64,000 nt of DNA from G963556115 sp963667375. GTDB lineage: Bacteria > Planctomycetota > SZUA-567. Positions 9,080-17,760 of the stretch are shown one piece after another; position 1 is the stretch's first letter; each line of letters opens with the position of its first letter. Where the stretch lies: positions 2,666,001 to 2,730,000 of the forward strand of contig OY763323.1 of NCBI GenBank assembly GCA_963667375.1, in the 5' to 3' direction. The notes under the pieces were generated by a model, which worked only from the letters and a program-made list of their open reading frames with translations, ran no database searches and had not been told where the DNA came from. The position numbers and the translations under genes were made by a program.

Positions 9080-9277
9080 GATAAAACCCTACGATAAAAC
9101 CAACATTATTGTTGATAAACTCAATATTGGAACATTATGCTGGATTTTAGTGATGAAAATGTGTTTAATATTATATAGAGAATACATTTGAGCGATATCC
9201 TGTAAATTTTTAAAGTATATTGGATTACGCTTATTATCTTATGCTTGAAAGTTTATTGTCTCATATGGAAGTTGATA

Positions 9278-11029
9278 ATGGCTAAAATTCAGCTAATAAT
9301 GATTTTTTTTCTAATATGTATCATTACTGAGGGGTGTGTTCCGGTAAGTGTTGATACCAGTCAGGAGGCGGCTGCATTGGCCGAGCAGTATGTTGGCAAT
9401 GCTCTGCCGGTAGTTGAATTGAAAACTCTGATAGAGGCAAATAAGCTGGTTCCTCAGAGTAAAAATAAGGCTTACACGCTGGATGACAGGGTTGGAATCG
9501 AGGGTGAATATTATATTTTTAATATTTACACTCCTCACGGTACTATTCTTGCGAAGGGAATGGCGGCACTGGTGGCGCGGTGTTATGAAACCGAGGTTTT
9601 GGAGATGATGCTGTCATCAAGTTTCGGTGTTGTTCTTCAATCGGCGATGGATGAAAATGTCGACTTCAGCAATACTGAAGTCGTGGATTCCAAGGTATAT
9701 CAGATTGATTCAATTGCCGGAATCGGCAGGCGTTTTAATCAGAAATACTCCGAGGATTTTGATCGCGATGTGATTCTGGATAATGTCTTAGACCGAAATC
9801 TCTGTGTGGGCGCGTATTATGACCTAAGGCGGATGACTCTGGCGTATAAACTCGGTCTTGATGCTTATTCGCCCAATGTATATGTTCAGGCGTTTTTGGA
9901 CTCTCTGCTGCTGCTGTCGCCGGAAGATCTTAAGGGGCTTGATGGGGTTGATTTACTTACACCAGAGATCAATATAACTCGGGGGCGGAAAAATATTGAT
10001 GCTTCCGTGCAGTCGCGGTATCTCTTCCCTGGCAGTCATAATCTGTTGCTGGAGGCGAGGATAGTAAATAGTGATCCGGAAACTATCCGGGTAAAATTGC
10101 AGCAATTATATACGTCACTGTTTGCCGGAGTTGCGGAACTTGAAAACTCGGTCAATGCTTTACTTAATTCTGGAAAATACTCTATTCGTCAACAATTATA
10201 TATATTCGCATATCTTAATGATATGAAAGTAGTTTCTGGCAAAAATGCTATTGTTTCACTTATGGCTGCAGCGCCAAGTGCATTCGAAGCGACACAGTAT
10301 TATCTCCAGCTGCAGTTGCTGCATGCATATTATGTCGCCGGTGGGTTGAGGCGTTTTGTCGCTTTCAGTAATCTTCTGGGGGCAGTTGATTCCGCGGGGC
10401 AGATTATTGTGATCCCGACCTGGGATCATACACGTGAGCGGGAGGAAGTTCGTAAGCTGCTGGTTGAGGTAAAGAATCTTAAGCAGAAGGTCTCGGCGCC
10501 GGCTGCAAGCATCTGGTTTGTTGGGGATTGTGATAAGAATACTGAAACTACCGCCCGTAAAGCTGGTATTAATATACGTTCCGGGGTGGTCTCTGAAAAC
10601 TTGTTCCGTTTTACCGATTTCGGCAGGCTGACTTATCGTTTTGCCAAGGGGGATCCGCTGGTAAAAAATGCGGCAACCCTTACACCTGATCCGGTAGTCA
10701 TGTATCCGCGGGTTAACAGACCGATCCCGACCCAGCTTCTTCCTGATTCCGAGAATCCGGCAAAGAAGGTTCTGGCACAAAAAGCGACAATTAAGATTGA
10801 GGATCCAGATAAGCCAAAACCGACAAAACATGATCCGAGAAATTGGAGAGAATTTGGTATTGGAGTCAAGATTATACCTAAGGAGGAGCTGCAAGGAAGT
10901 GAAGTTCCGGGAATTGCGGCACAAGGGGTAGGTCATGAGTTGGATTTTGATGAGACCGGTTCTGGTGCCGGTAAGTTGCCGGTAAGAGGTGATGATCCGG
11001 TAAAGGTGGATTCTGCCGGTGTTTTTTAG
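9278..11029 (+). CDS. Unknown secreted or lipid-anchored protein
   Basis: 583 residues from the ATG at 9278, which has GGAAG 6 bases upstream; an upstream TTG lacks that. A hydrophobic N terminus ending at a Cys (TEGC, about residue 20) looks like a weak lipoprotein signal. The body is mixed alpha/beta with no motif I recognise; the region about 115-410 is helical. The C-terminal 100 residues are Pro/Lys/Asp-rich and low in structure. The next gene, a membrane protein 51 bases downstream on the same strand, may be its partner. Confidence 0.65.
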   Translation: MAKIQLIMIFFLICIITEGCVPVSVDTSQEAAALAEQYVGNALPVVELKTLIEANKLVPQSKNKAYTLDDRVGIEGEYYIFNIYTPHGTILAKGMAALVARCYETEVLEMMLSSSFGVVLQSAMDENVDFSNTEVVDSKVYQIDSIAGIGRRFNQKYSEDFDRDVILDNVLDRNLCVGAYYDLRRMTLAYKLGLDAYSPNVYVQAFLDSLLLLSPEDLKGLDGVDLLTPEINITRGRKNIDASVQSRYLFPGSHNLLLEARIVNSDPETIRVKLQQLYTSLFAGVAELENSVNALLNSGKYSIRQQLYIFAYLNDMKVVSGKNAIVSLMAAAPSAFEATQYYLQLQLLHAYYVAGGLRRFVAFSNLLGAVDSAGQIIVIPTWDHTREREEVRKLLVEVKNLKQKVSAPAASIWFVGDCDKNTETTARKAGINIRSGVVSENLFRFTDFGRLTYRFAKGDPLVKNAATLTPDPVVMYPRVNRPIPTQLLPDSENPAKKVLAQKATIKIEDPDKPKPTKHDPRNWREFGIGVKIIPKEELQGSEVPGIAAQGVGHELDFDETGSGAGKLPVRGDDPVKVDSAGVF

Positions 11030-11080
11030 CTGGTATTTAAATTATTATTTTAATGCGGGATATATCGTAACGTAATTATT

Positions 11081-12262
11081 ATGAATTTGATTGATGCAAT
11101 TTCAAATGCGCTAACCAAAGTAGAGTGGAGTTTTGAAAGTCATGACCCTGTTTGGGCCTGGCTCATAGTAGCAATGTATGCGGTAGCGGCAATTCTCTGT
11201 CTGCGGGCTTTATTCGCGTCACAGCGTTCGCTCTTTCCGGAAAAGATTAAGAAGAAGAGTAAAGCCTTCTGGGCGGTTCTCTTTGTGATCATGCTGTTTC
11301 TTGCCTGCAATAAGCAGCTTGACATTCAGACTTATATTACGGCTGTCGGTAGAGAGGTTGCAAATTCTCAAGGCTGGTATGATCAGAGGCGGCTGGTACA
11401 GAAAGACTTTATTCTTGTACTCGGTCTGGTGGCGTTTCTGTTTTTATTCTATCTGGCCTATATTGTTTATTATCTTCCGACTGGAAATAAAATTTCCATG
11501 GTTGGTGCGCTATGTACGTTTACCTTTATTGGGATGCGAGCGGCCTCATTTCACCATTTAGATCATTTTGTCGCCAGAACCATCTTTGGTGTCAAGATGC
11601 ATATCCTTGTAGAAATATGTGGCGGCTTCATAGTCTCCCTAGGGGCTCTGATGAGTATCAAAGGTGTTGGTAAATGGGAGATGTATTATGACCAGCATTT
11701 TTCATCTGATAATGTCCCGGGATTACTCAATACTAAATTTGATCTTGATTCAGACCTTGATTCTGATGTTATGGGAGAGGCTTTACCAGCAATGGCTTTT
11801 GAAACGCATTTTGATAGGCCGGAACCGGTAACAGTCAATGCTCTAGAGAACAGTGCAGAATATTATGAACAACTTGCAGCGTCCGATGCGATTGCTGACG
11901 AAAATTCATATTATGGCAAGAGCAGCGAAAGTATTATTAGTGAGTACTCATCGAAGGAAGCTCAAAAACCGTCTTTTCAAGAACTCGTTTCTGGAAAGAA
12001 TATAATAGCTGCGTCCGAAAGTTCTGCAATCGGTCTTTTTGAACGCGTCTCAGATCCGAAATATTCAAATTCTACCAAGCCGGCTATTGATAATTCTTCT
12101 CCGCGTGTCAGCAGGGAGAAGCTGGTAGAGGTAAATCGAAAACGCCGAGAGATGCAGAGTTCGCTCAAGTCAACCGGTAGTTCAACAGAAAAAGCCGCTA
12201 AAGCTAAAAAAGGGCGTGATGATAATTGGCTGAAGCGTGATGATGAGACCGGCTGGATCTAG
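11081..12262 (+). CDS. Multispan inner-membrane protein with long hydrophilic tail, unknown function
   Basis: 393 residues. Five or so hydrophobic segments lie in the first 205 residues (about 22-45, 65-83, 110-132, 138-158, 175-196), with an ACNKQLD motif after the second and a HHLDH motif before the last. The remaining 190 residues are Ser/Glu/Lys-rich and probably disordered. I do not recognise a transporter or enzyme signature. It follows the unknown lipoprotein-like gene by 51 bases and is probably co-transcribed with it. Confidence 0.65.
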   Translation: MNLIDAISNALTKVEWSFESHDPVWAWLIVAMYAVAAILCLRALFASQRSLFPEKIKKKSKAFWAVLFVIMLFLACNKQLDIQTYITAVGREVANSQGWYDQRRLVQKDFILVLGLVAFLFLFYLAYIVYYLPTGNKISMVGALCTFTFIGMRAASFHHLDHFVARTIFGVKMHILVEICGGFIVSLGALMSIKGVGKWEMYYDQHFSSDNVPGLLNTKFDLDSDLDSDVMGEALPAMAFETHFDRPEPVTVNALENSAEYYEQLAASDAIADENSYYGKSSESIISEYSSKEAQKPSFQELVSGKNIIAASESSAIGLFERVSDPKYSNSTKPAIDNSSPRVSREKLVEVNRKRREMQSSLKSTGSSTEKAAKAKKGRDDNWLKRDDETGWI

Positions 12263-12348
12263 TAATTTCATAGTATCTTCAGAGTTGTTCTTTATTTTTA
12301 ACATTAACTAGCCTAGGAACTCAAATTTAATTTTTTGGGGTGGAGTCT

Positions 12349-13542
12349 TTATTCCTTTAATCTTGGATCCATCGCATCGCGTAGTCCTTCGCCGATTAGA
12401 TTATAGGCTGTCATTGCAATAAAAATAGCAATGCCAGGGAACATTGTAAGCCACCAGTTTGTAAGCGGGCTATCACGACCTTCGTTGAGCAGTTCCCCCC
12501 AAGTTGCTGTCGGGGTCGCAACACCAAGACCGAGAAATGAGAGACCGCTTTCCGCTAGAATGGCACTGGCGATACCGAATGAGATCCCTACCAGAACCGG
12601 GCTGATCGCATTGGGGAGTATGTGATAGAAGATAATTCTGCCGGATTTGGCGCCAAGAGCTCTGGCACCAGTTACATAATCAAGTTGTTTCTGTTTGAGG
12701 ATTTCACCTCGTATCAGTCTGGCAGTACCGGTCCAGCCGGTAAGTCCGATTACCAGCATAATGTTGAGTATTGAACGCTGTTCTAGAAAAGCTATTATTG
12801 TCAGCGTAAGAAAAAATGTCGGGAAGCAGATTACCAGTTCAATTACACGCGATATTATAATATCTATCCATCCGCCGAAATATCCGGCCAATGAGCCGAT
12901 AATTATTCCTAAAATGGTGGCGATACCTACGGAAAAAAATCCCACAGAAAGCGATACCCGTGCTCCGTAAATCATGCGGACAAGAACATCTCTTCCCACT
13001 TCATCGGTTCCCAGAAGATTATATCCATCTCGTGGTATGTCGGTGTTCTCTATCCAGTTCGGAGGCAGTTTGGGGCGGAATTTTTGCTGGTAAGGACCGT
13101 ATGCTATTGGGGCAAAGATTCCATGGCCTTTATTTTGTAACTGGAGCTTGGTATAATCCTGGGGCTGATTACGCGCTTGGGTTAATATGAACGGTAAAGC
13201 GAGTATCAGCAGTAAAATCGGAAGCAATAATTTAAGATGTTTTTTTAGCAGCAGCTTCAGCAGTATAATTGCCGGCAGACAGAATGCCAGATAATTGAAG
13301 AGGTATTCAATTAGTTTTTCCCGCGAATCCATGGGAGCAAAAAATTCCCTGAAAAATGGATAAGTGCGGGAACCATCGGCGTTATCCCAGATAAATGGTA
13401 AACGTGAAGCGATAAATGGTGCATAGAGGGCGATAATGAAAAGCACAACGGCAATATACAGACTGAGCATAACAACACGCTTCTGCCGGAATTGAGTCCA
13501 GACATTCTGCCAGTATGTCTTACTTTTATTGCTGTTTTTCAT
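12349..13542 (-). CDS. Peptide-type ABC transporter permease (OppC/DppC family), extended
   Basis: 397 residues against about 300 for ordinary OppC. The first 110 residues contain a start-proximal membrane helix and two more hydrophobic segments not usual in DppC. The conserved part begins at GYNLLGTDEVGRDVL (about residue 170) and includes the EAA loop ALGAKSGRIIFYHILPN that contacts the ATPase. It lies 22 bases downstream of the OppB gene. No ATPase gene (OppD/F) is in the operon, so a partner must come from elsewhere. Confidence 0.9.
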   Translation of the reverse strand: MKNSNKSKTYWQNVWTQFRQKRVVMLSLYIAVVLFIIALYAPFIASRLPFIWDNADGSRTYPFFREFFAPMDSREKLIEYLFNYLAFCLPAIILLKLLLKKHLKLLLPILLLILALPFILTQARNQPQDYTKLQLQNKGHGIFAPIAYGPYQQKFRPKLPPNWIENTDIPRDGYNLLGTDEVGRDVLVRMIYGARVSLSVGFFSVGIATILGIIIGSLAGYFGGWIDIIISRVIELVICFPTFFLTLTIIAFLEQRSILNIMLVIGLTGWTGTARLIRGEILKQKQLDYVTGARALGAKSGRIIFYHILPNAISPVLVGISFGIASAILAESGLSFLGLGVATPTATWGELLNEGRDSPLTNWWLTMFPGIAIFIAMTAYNLIGEGLRDAMDPRLKE

Positions 13543-13564
13543 GATATGCTATTATCTTTCAAGG

Positions 13565-14593
13565 CTATTTATCTAGTGAAATACGTGGATCTACAATACC
13601 ATAGGCAATGTCGCTGAGCAGAATCCCCATCAGTGTAAGCGCGGCGGTAATACCGGCAGTTGTCATCAGCAGGGGATAATCTCTACTGCTGATCGCTTCA
13701 AAACTCAGCATTCCCATTCCCGGGATTCTAAAAATAAACTCTATGAACACACTACCAACTATCAGTGCTGGTAGCATTGAGGCGGAGGTTGTTATCAGCG
13801 GGATAACGCTGTTGCGCAAAGCATGCTTGAATATGACCTTTTTATTACTTAGTCCTTTAGCTTTGGCGGTGCGAATATAATCCTGCTTGATAACATCAAG
13901 CATGGTAGAACGGGTAAACCGGCTTAAAAAGGTAAATGACCCGTATGAAAGGCAGATTATGGGCAGAACATAATGTGTGGCTGTCTGTAACTGCGCAGAC
14001 CAGTAACTGGTAGTCAGCGGAATTATTGGATCGAGATCACTGGTCGGCCACCAGGGAAGATACTTTGAAATAAATATTATTGATAATAATGCAACCCAGA
14101 ATGATGGCAGCGAGTAGAGCATGAAGAAGATCAGTGAGGTCGTTCGGTCAAAGAAAGAGTCACGGAAAATAGCCGAGTAAATACCAATAGGCAAAGCTAT
14201 AAGGTACATAATAACAATTGATATCAGATTTAGTTTTAAAGTCGGCGGCAGGCGTTCCTTCAGAAGTTCTGATACCGGGGTGCCCAGATTTACCGTAATC
14301 GAAATACCAAAGTCACCGCGGATAATGCCTTTGCTTCCGGGGATATTCGGGTTTCCAGTGAGCCAGTACCAGTAACCGACATACCAGGGTTTGTCCAGAC
14401 CGAAATGTTTACGGAATTGCTTTGCTGCTTCGGACTCGCCTTCCTTGAGTTGCCCGGGATCGCCTGAAGCGGAGAGCATATTTGATTTTACCGGGTCACC
14501 AGGCGCCAGACGCATCATCATATATGAGAGCAGGGTGATCATCAGAAGTGTTGGCAGCATTATTAAAATGCGCTTGAATATATATTGTAACAT
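13565..14593 (-). CDS. Peptide-type ABC transporter permease (OppB/DppB family)
   Basis: 342 residues from the ATG at 14593 (MLQYIFKRILIM), the typical OppB N terminus; an upstream in-frame start would place 20 non-conserved residues within the end of the preceding gene. Six membrane segments and the EAA loop AKGLSNKKVIFKHALRN are present, with the usual RLAPGDP motif after the first helix. It pairs with the OppC-type permease downstream and with the binding protein whose stop lies 13 bases upstream. Confidence 0.92.
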   Translation of the reverse strand: MLQYIFKRILIMLPTLLMITLLSYMMMRLAPGDPVKSNMLSASGDPGQLKEGESEAAKQFRKHFGLDKPWYVGYWYWLTGNPNIPGSKGIIRGDFGISITVNLGTPVSELLKERLPPTLKLNLISIVIMYLIALPIGIYSAIFRDSFFDRTTSLIFFMLYSLPSFWVALLSIIFISKYLPWWPTSDLDPIIPLTTSYWSAQLQTATHYVLPIICLSYGSFTFLSRFTRSTMLDVIKQDYIRTAKAKGLSNKKVIFKHALRNSVIPLITTSASMLPALIVGSVFIEFIFRIPGMGMLSFEAISSRDYPLLMTTAGITAALTLMGILLSDIAYGIVDPRISLDK

Positions 14594-14606
14594 TCTATCT
14601 ATCTCA

Positions 14607-16571
14607 CTACTGGAGGTCTCGCGGTATCCAGATAAGGTTATCATCCATACCAAGTTTATAAACCCGGTTGTTGTAATATTTCTTGTTCTGCGCTCTCAGA
14701 TTGACATCGCTGAACAGGAAGGTATAGGGCTGTTCATCATGAATCAGGCGATAAAATTTTCGTAGCAGCTGTTTGCGTTTTTCAGGATCAATACTTGTAC
14801 GTGCTTCATCTATGAGTCTGTCCGCTTCCTTATTCCTGAAACTGATAAAGTTACTGCTTTGCTTTAAATCTGCCTGCGAACTGTGCCATACCTGATAAGG
14901 ATCCGGGTCGAGTACTCCGGTCCAGCCCAGTATGCAGGAATCGAAGGCTTTATTATTTAGTTTATCAACAAAGGCACTCCACTCTATTGGCGAGAGATCA
15001 AGCTGAATACCGGCGTTTTTTAGATCAGACTGAATAATAGCCCCCATCTGGCGGGCGGTGGAACCGGAATTTGAGATCATCAGTGAGAATTTGAACGGTT
15101 CTCTCTTGCCGTCACCATTCAGGTCCTTATCCAGTAAGCCGTCGCCGTCGGTATCTTCCCAGCCACTTTCTTTCAGCAGTTTAAGCGCCGCTTCAGGAGA
15201 GTAGGGTATGGGTTTGACCTCAGGGTCAATGTAGGGCGAAGATCCGACGAAAGGTCCGGCGATAATTTTACCGAAGTTATAGCGGACATCCTTCATAATG
15301 CGCTCTCGATCGGTAAGCATGGTCAGAGCTGTACGCACATTACGGTCCTGAAACAGCGGCATATCCTGATTATAGGCCATATAAAACCAGGGAACTGCAG
15401 CGCTAATGTACTGAAATTTTTCTATTGCGTAGTCCTTAGGGGTTTTACCGGCTATTTTCAAGTTGTTCCATGCCAGTGAATCCTGAACCGCAGTTTTGAT
15501 ATCAGGGGTTACAACTTTAAAATCGCTGCTGTCAGTCTCTTTGATCCATTGTTCCGGGGTAAGCCCCATAAGATCAATTCCGCCTTTTTTCAACTCAACG
15601 AGCTGAATATTTGGTTCAGGCATTACTTTGTAGCGAATCTCCTTAATATATGGTTTAGGACCGTAGTAGTTCTCATAGCGTTTAAGTGTCAACGACTCTC
15701 CCTTTATCCAGCTGTCCAGATAATACGGTCCGCAGCCTATCAGGAACTGGTTACGCTTGCTGGTTATCATCTGAGCGGCGAATTCACTATCTGTCCATGC
15801 CGGGTCCGGACGGTAGTAATGCCGGGGCAGAGGTGAGAGTGTGAGAGAAATACCTTTGGCTAGAGCATAAGGTTCTTTCCAGATAACTTTGAAAGTGTAG
15901 GTGTCGATCTTTTCAATCCGATCAACAAGTTTGAAATAGGTTCGTATCGGGTCGCAGGGTATCTCCTGATTATTGATGGTCTCCCAAAAGAAAATGAAAT
16001 CATCAGCAGTGACCTCTTTGGAAGGTACTTTATTCCCGGTTACCGGATCGGTATAAGGGTGCCAGGTGACGCCTTTTTTGAGGTGAATGGTGTAGATCAG
16101 GCCGTTACTGGAAATTTCCCAGCTTTGTGCAATTTTGGGTTCGTATTGTTCTGGATTCATCAAATTTCGTGCGGCCAAGGTGTCATTACAGGAGGAATCA
16201 ATCATTGAGGTTGTCGCTTCGGAGCGGACGAGACTGTTTAGATTACCTGAAAAAGATGCAATTGCCTGAGTTATTACGCCACCGCTTACTGCATTTTCTG
16301 GGCGAAATTCGGAATTGGCGAATTGAGTGAAATTTGTTGCTGTGTCTGGTGCTGAAGAGGTAGGAAAAGTGCCCGCAGGGGCTATTCTGATATTAGCAAT
16401 TTTTTCTTTGAGATTTTCAATATTACTGTTAAGAAAATCAATTTTTTCGGTATTCTCAGCCACCGCAACCGTATAACGGCTGTTGGAATCGATATACAGA
16501 TAAAACCCGACTATATTACTGAGCAGCAGTAATATCAGAATAATGATCATGCAGCCAGAGCGATCATTCAT
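14607..16571 (-). CDS. Family 5 solute-binding protein with N-terminal membrane anchor
   Basis: 654 residues from the ATG at 16571, preceded by AAGGAG at 8 bases. Residues about 10-27 are a hydrophobic anchor with no lipobox, followed by a short coiled coil (about 35-60), then the extracellular solute-binding family 5 fold (DppA/OppA), including the domain with LKKGVTWHP and the late DPDPYQVWHSS segment. A calcium-loop-like DTDGDGLLDKDLNGDG stretch lies near residue 470. It should deliver peptides or other small ligands to the OppBC pair downstream. Membrane tethering through an uncleaved helix is an inference. Confidence 0.9.
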   Translation of the reverse strand: MNDRSGCMIIILILLLLSNIVGFYLYIDSNSRYTVAVAENTEKIDFLNSNIENLKEKIANIRIAPAGTFPTSSAPDTATNFTQFANSEFRPENAVSGGVITQAIASFSGNLNSLVRSEATTSMIDSSCNDTLAARNLMNPEQYEPKIAQSWEISSNGLIYTIHLKKGVTWHPYTDPVTGNKVPSKEVTADDFIFFWETINNQEIPCDPIRTYFKLVDRIEKIDTYTFKVIWKEPYALAKGISLTLSPLPRHYYRPDPAWTDSEFAAQMITSKRNQFLIGCGPYYLDSWIKGESLTLKRYENYYGPKPYIKEIRYKVMPEPNIQLVELKKGGIDLMGLTPEQWIKETDSSDFKVVTPDIKTAVQDSLAWNNLKIAGKTPKDYAIEKFQYISAAVPWFYMAYNQDMPLFQDRNVRTALTMLTDRERIMKDVRYNFGKIIAGPFVGSSPYIDPEVKPIPYSPEAALKLLKESGWEDTDGDGLLDKDLNGDGKREPFKFSLMISNSGSTARQMGAIIQSDLKNAGIQLDLSPIEWSAFVDKLNNKAFDSCILGWTGVLDPDPYQVWHSSQADLKQSSNFISFRNKEADRLIDEARTSIDPEKRKQLLRKFYRLIHDEQPYTFLFSDVNLRAQNKKYYNNRVYKLGMDDNLIWIPRDLQ

Positions 16572-16770
16572 TATTGGCACTCCTTCTTTTCAGACATATA
16601 AAATTGTAAATTATTATCATTATTTTATATGCCAATTCAAGGATAATACCGCAAAATGCCTAATAAGTTATTGCAGGTTGTGCACTGTTGAGTGTAAATC
16701 TTAGATTTCCTTAAGATATGAACGCGCAATCAGAATCAGCAGCAGCCAGACCGAGAGTAATGCCATAAAA

Positions 16771-16802
16771 GATACTCCATAAGGTAAACTTTATGGAGTA
16801 TC
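16771..16802 (-). terminator. Hairpin terminator of the 16839-17435 gene
   Basis: Perfect 12-bp inverted repeat (16771-16782 with 16791-16802), 8-base loop, followed on the minus strand by TTTTAT; 37 bases beyond the stop codon. Confidence 0.65.
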
Positions 16803-16838
16803 GAAAAAAAATGGTAAAAACTGGAGTAAAATTGTAAA

Positions 16839-17435
16839 CTAACCAGCTGCAACAAACATCGGTCTGGACGCCAGTGTGCTGAAAGGCTTGCGCTTGTCAG
16901 GCCAGCCAAGACGCCACATGAAGGTCTCAACGAATAACTCTGAGTTATATTTACTGCGTAAAATATCTTCTGCATAATCTCTTATCTGCTGTTCACTGAT
17001 ATGGTCTGTACCCAGATCTTGTATACTACGCAGCAACTGTACACGGGATCTTTTAAGATTTACAGCATTTTCAGTCAGGTGTTTCCATTGCTCCGACCAT
17101 GAGCGGCAACTGGTGTTTAATCGTGAAATTACCGCGTTGATTGCAGTTTCGGATTCACAGATATTGGTTTCCGTTGAGGCTTTGAGGTCAACTCCCTGCT
17201 GGAAATAACCATCTTTGCCGAAATATTTCAATACTTTGATCATCTCTTCACTGCTTTCCGGTCTGGTGACATTGAAGTGGAAAAGAGCACGCAAGCCGCC
17301 ATCACTGTTATAACGCAATTTACCTCCCATACCGCGTAGGGCATCAGGGGTTATTCTATCTATATCTTCATTTTCAAAATTGACAGACACACCATACCAT
17401 TTGCGTCCGAGTTCAGTTATTGTTAAGTTACTCAT
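16839..17435 (-). CDS. Hypothetical protein
   Basis: 198 residues, soluble, no signal peptide. A beta-rich N-terminal half (1-80) is followed by helices (95-165) and a short basic C terminus. GAGAT lies upstream of the ATG, and a hairpin follows the stop. No family recognised. It stands alone and divergent from the FHA gene, so context gives no function. Confidence 0.6.
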   Translation of the reverse strand: MSNLTITELGRKWYGVSVNFENEDIDRITPDALRGMGGKLRYNSDGGLRALFHFNVTRPESSEEMIKVLKYFGKDGYFQQGVDLKASTETNICESETAINAVISRLNTSCRSWSEQWKHLTENAVNLKRSRVQLLRSIQDLGTDHISEQQIRDYAEDILRSKYNSELFVETFMWRLGWPDKRKPFSTLASRPMFVAAG

Positions 17436-17760
17436 TATTGATATCTCATTAGGTTTAAAATTTTATCAACTTTTATCGGAAATCATACATAAATACTTAT
17501 GTTAATGCAAGTTAAAAATTTTGTTATTATTGTAATTGTTAAATATATTACTTGTATATAGTTGTTTTACGCCTCAGCTTTGACCGGTAGCTGATTATTC
17601 TTCGCATTTTAAGAGCTGTAGACTTTATTTCGCGTCTGTATATGCATTTACCACATTATTAATATTATGTATAGTCTATTTCGACTTGAAAAATGTATCT
17701 TTTTGAATTATCATTGAGCACAGATTTTATAAAAAGTTTACAGTTGCGGGAGATTTGATT
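17436..17760. promoter_or_regulatory. Divergent intergenic region with probable promoter for the HD-GYP gene
   Basis: Gene-free stretch of about 325 bases. On the plus strand TTGAAA (17686-17691) and TATCAT (17709-17714) are 17 bases apart and 46 bases upstream of the chosen start of the FHA-GAF-HD-GYP gene. Nothing else stands out. Confidence 0.4.

Noticed and set aside
10256..10936. 226-codon open frame opposite the unknown lipoprotein gene
   Set aside because: Overlaps a better-supported plus-strand gene with a ribosome site and signal sequence; rich in Arg/Cys/Ile as typical of shadow frames.
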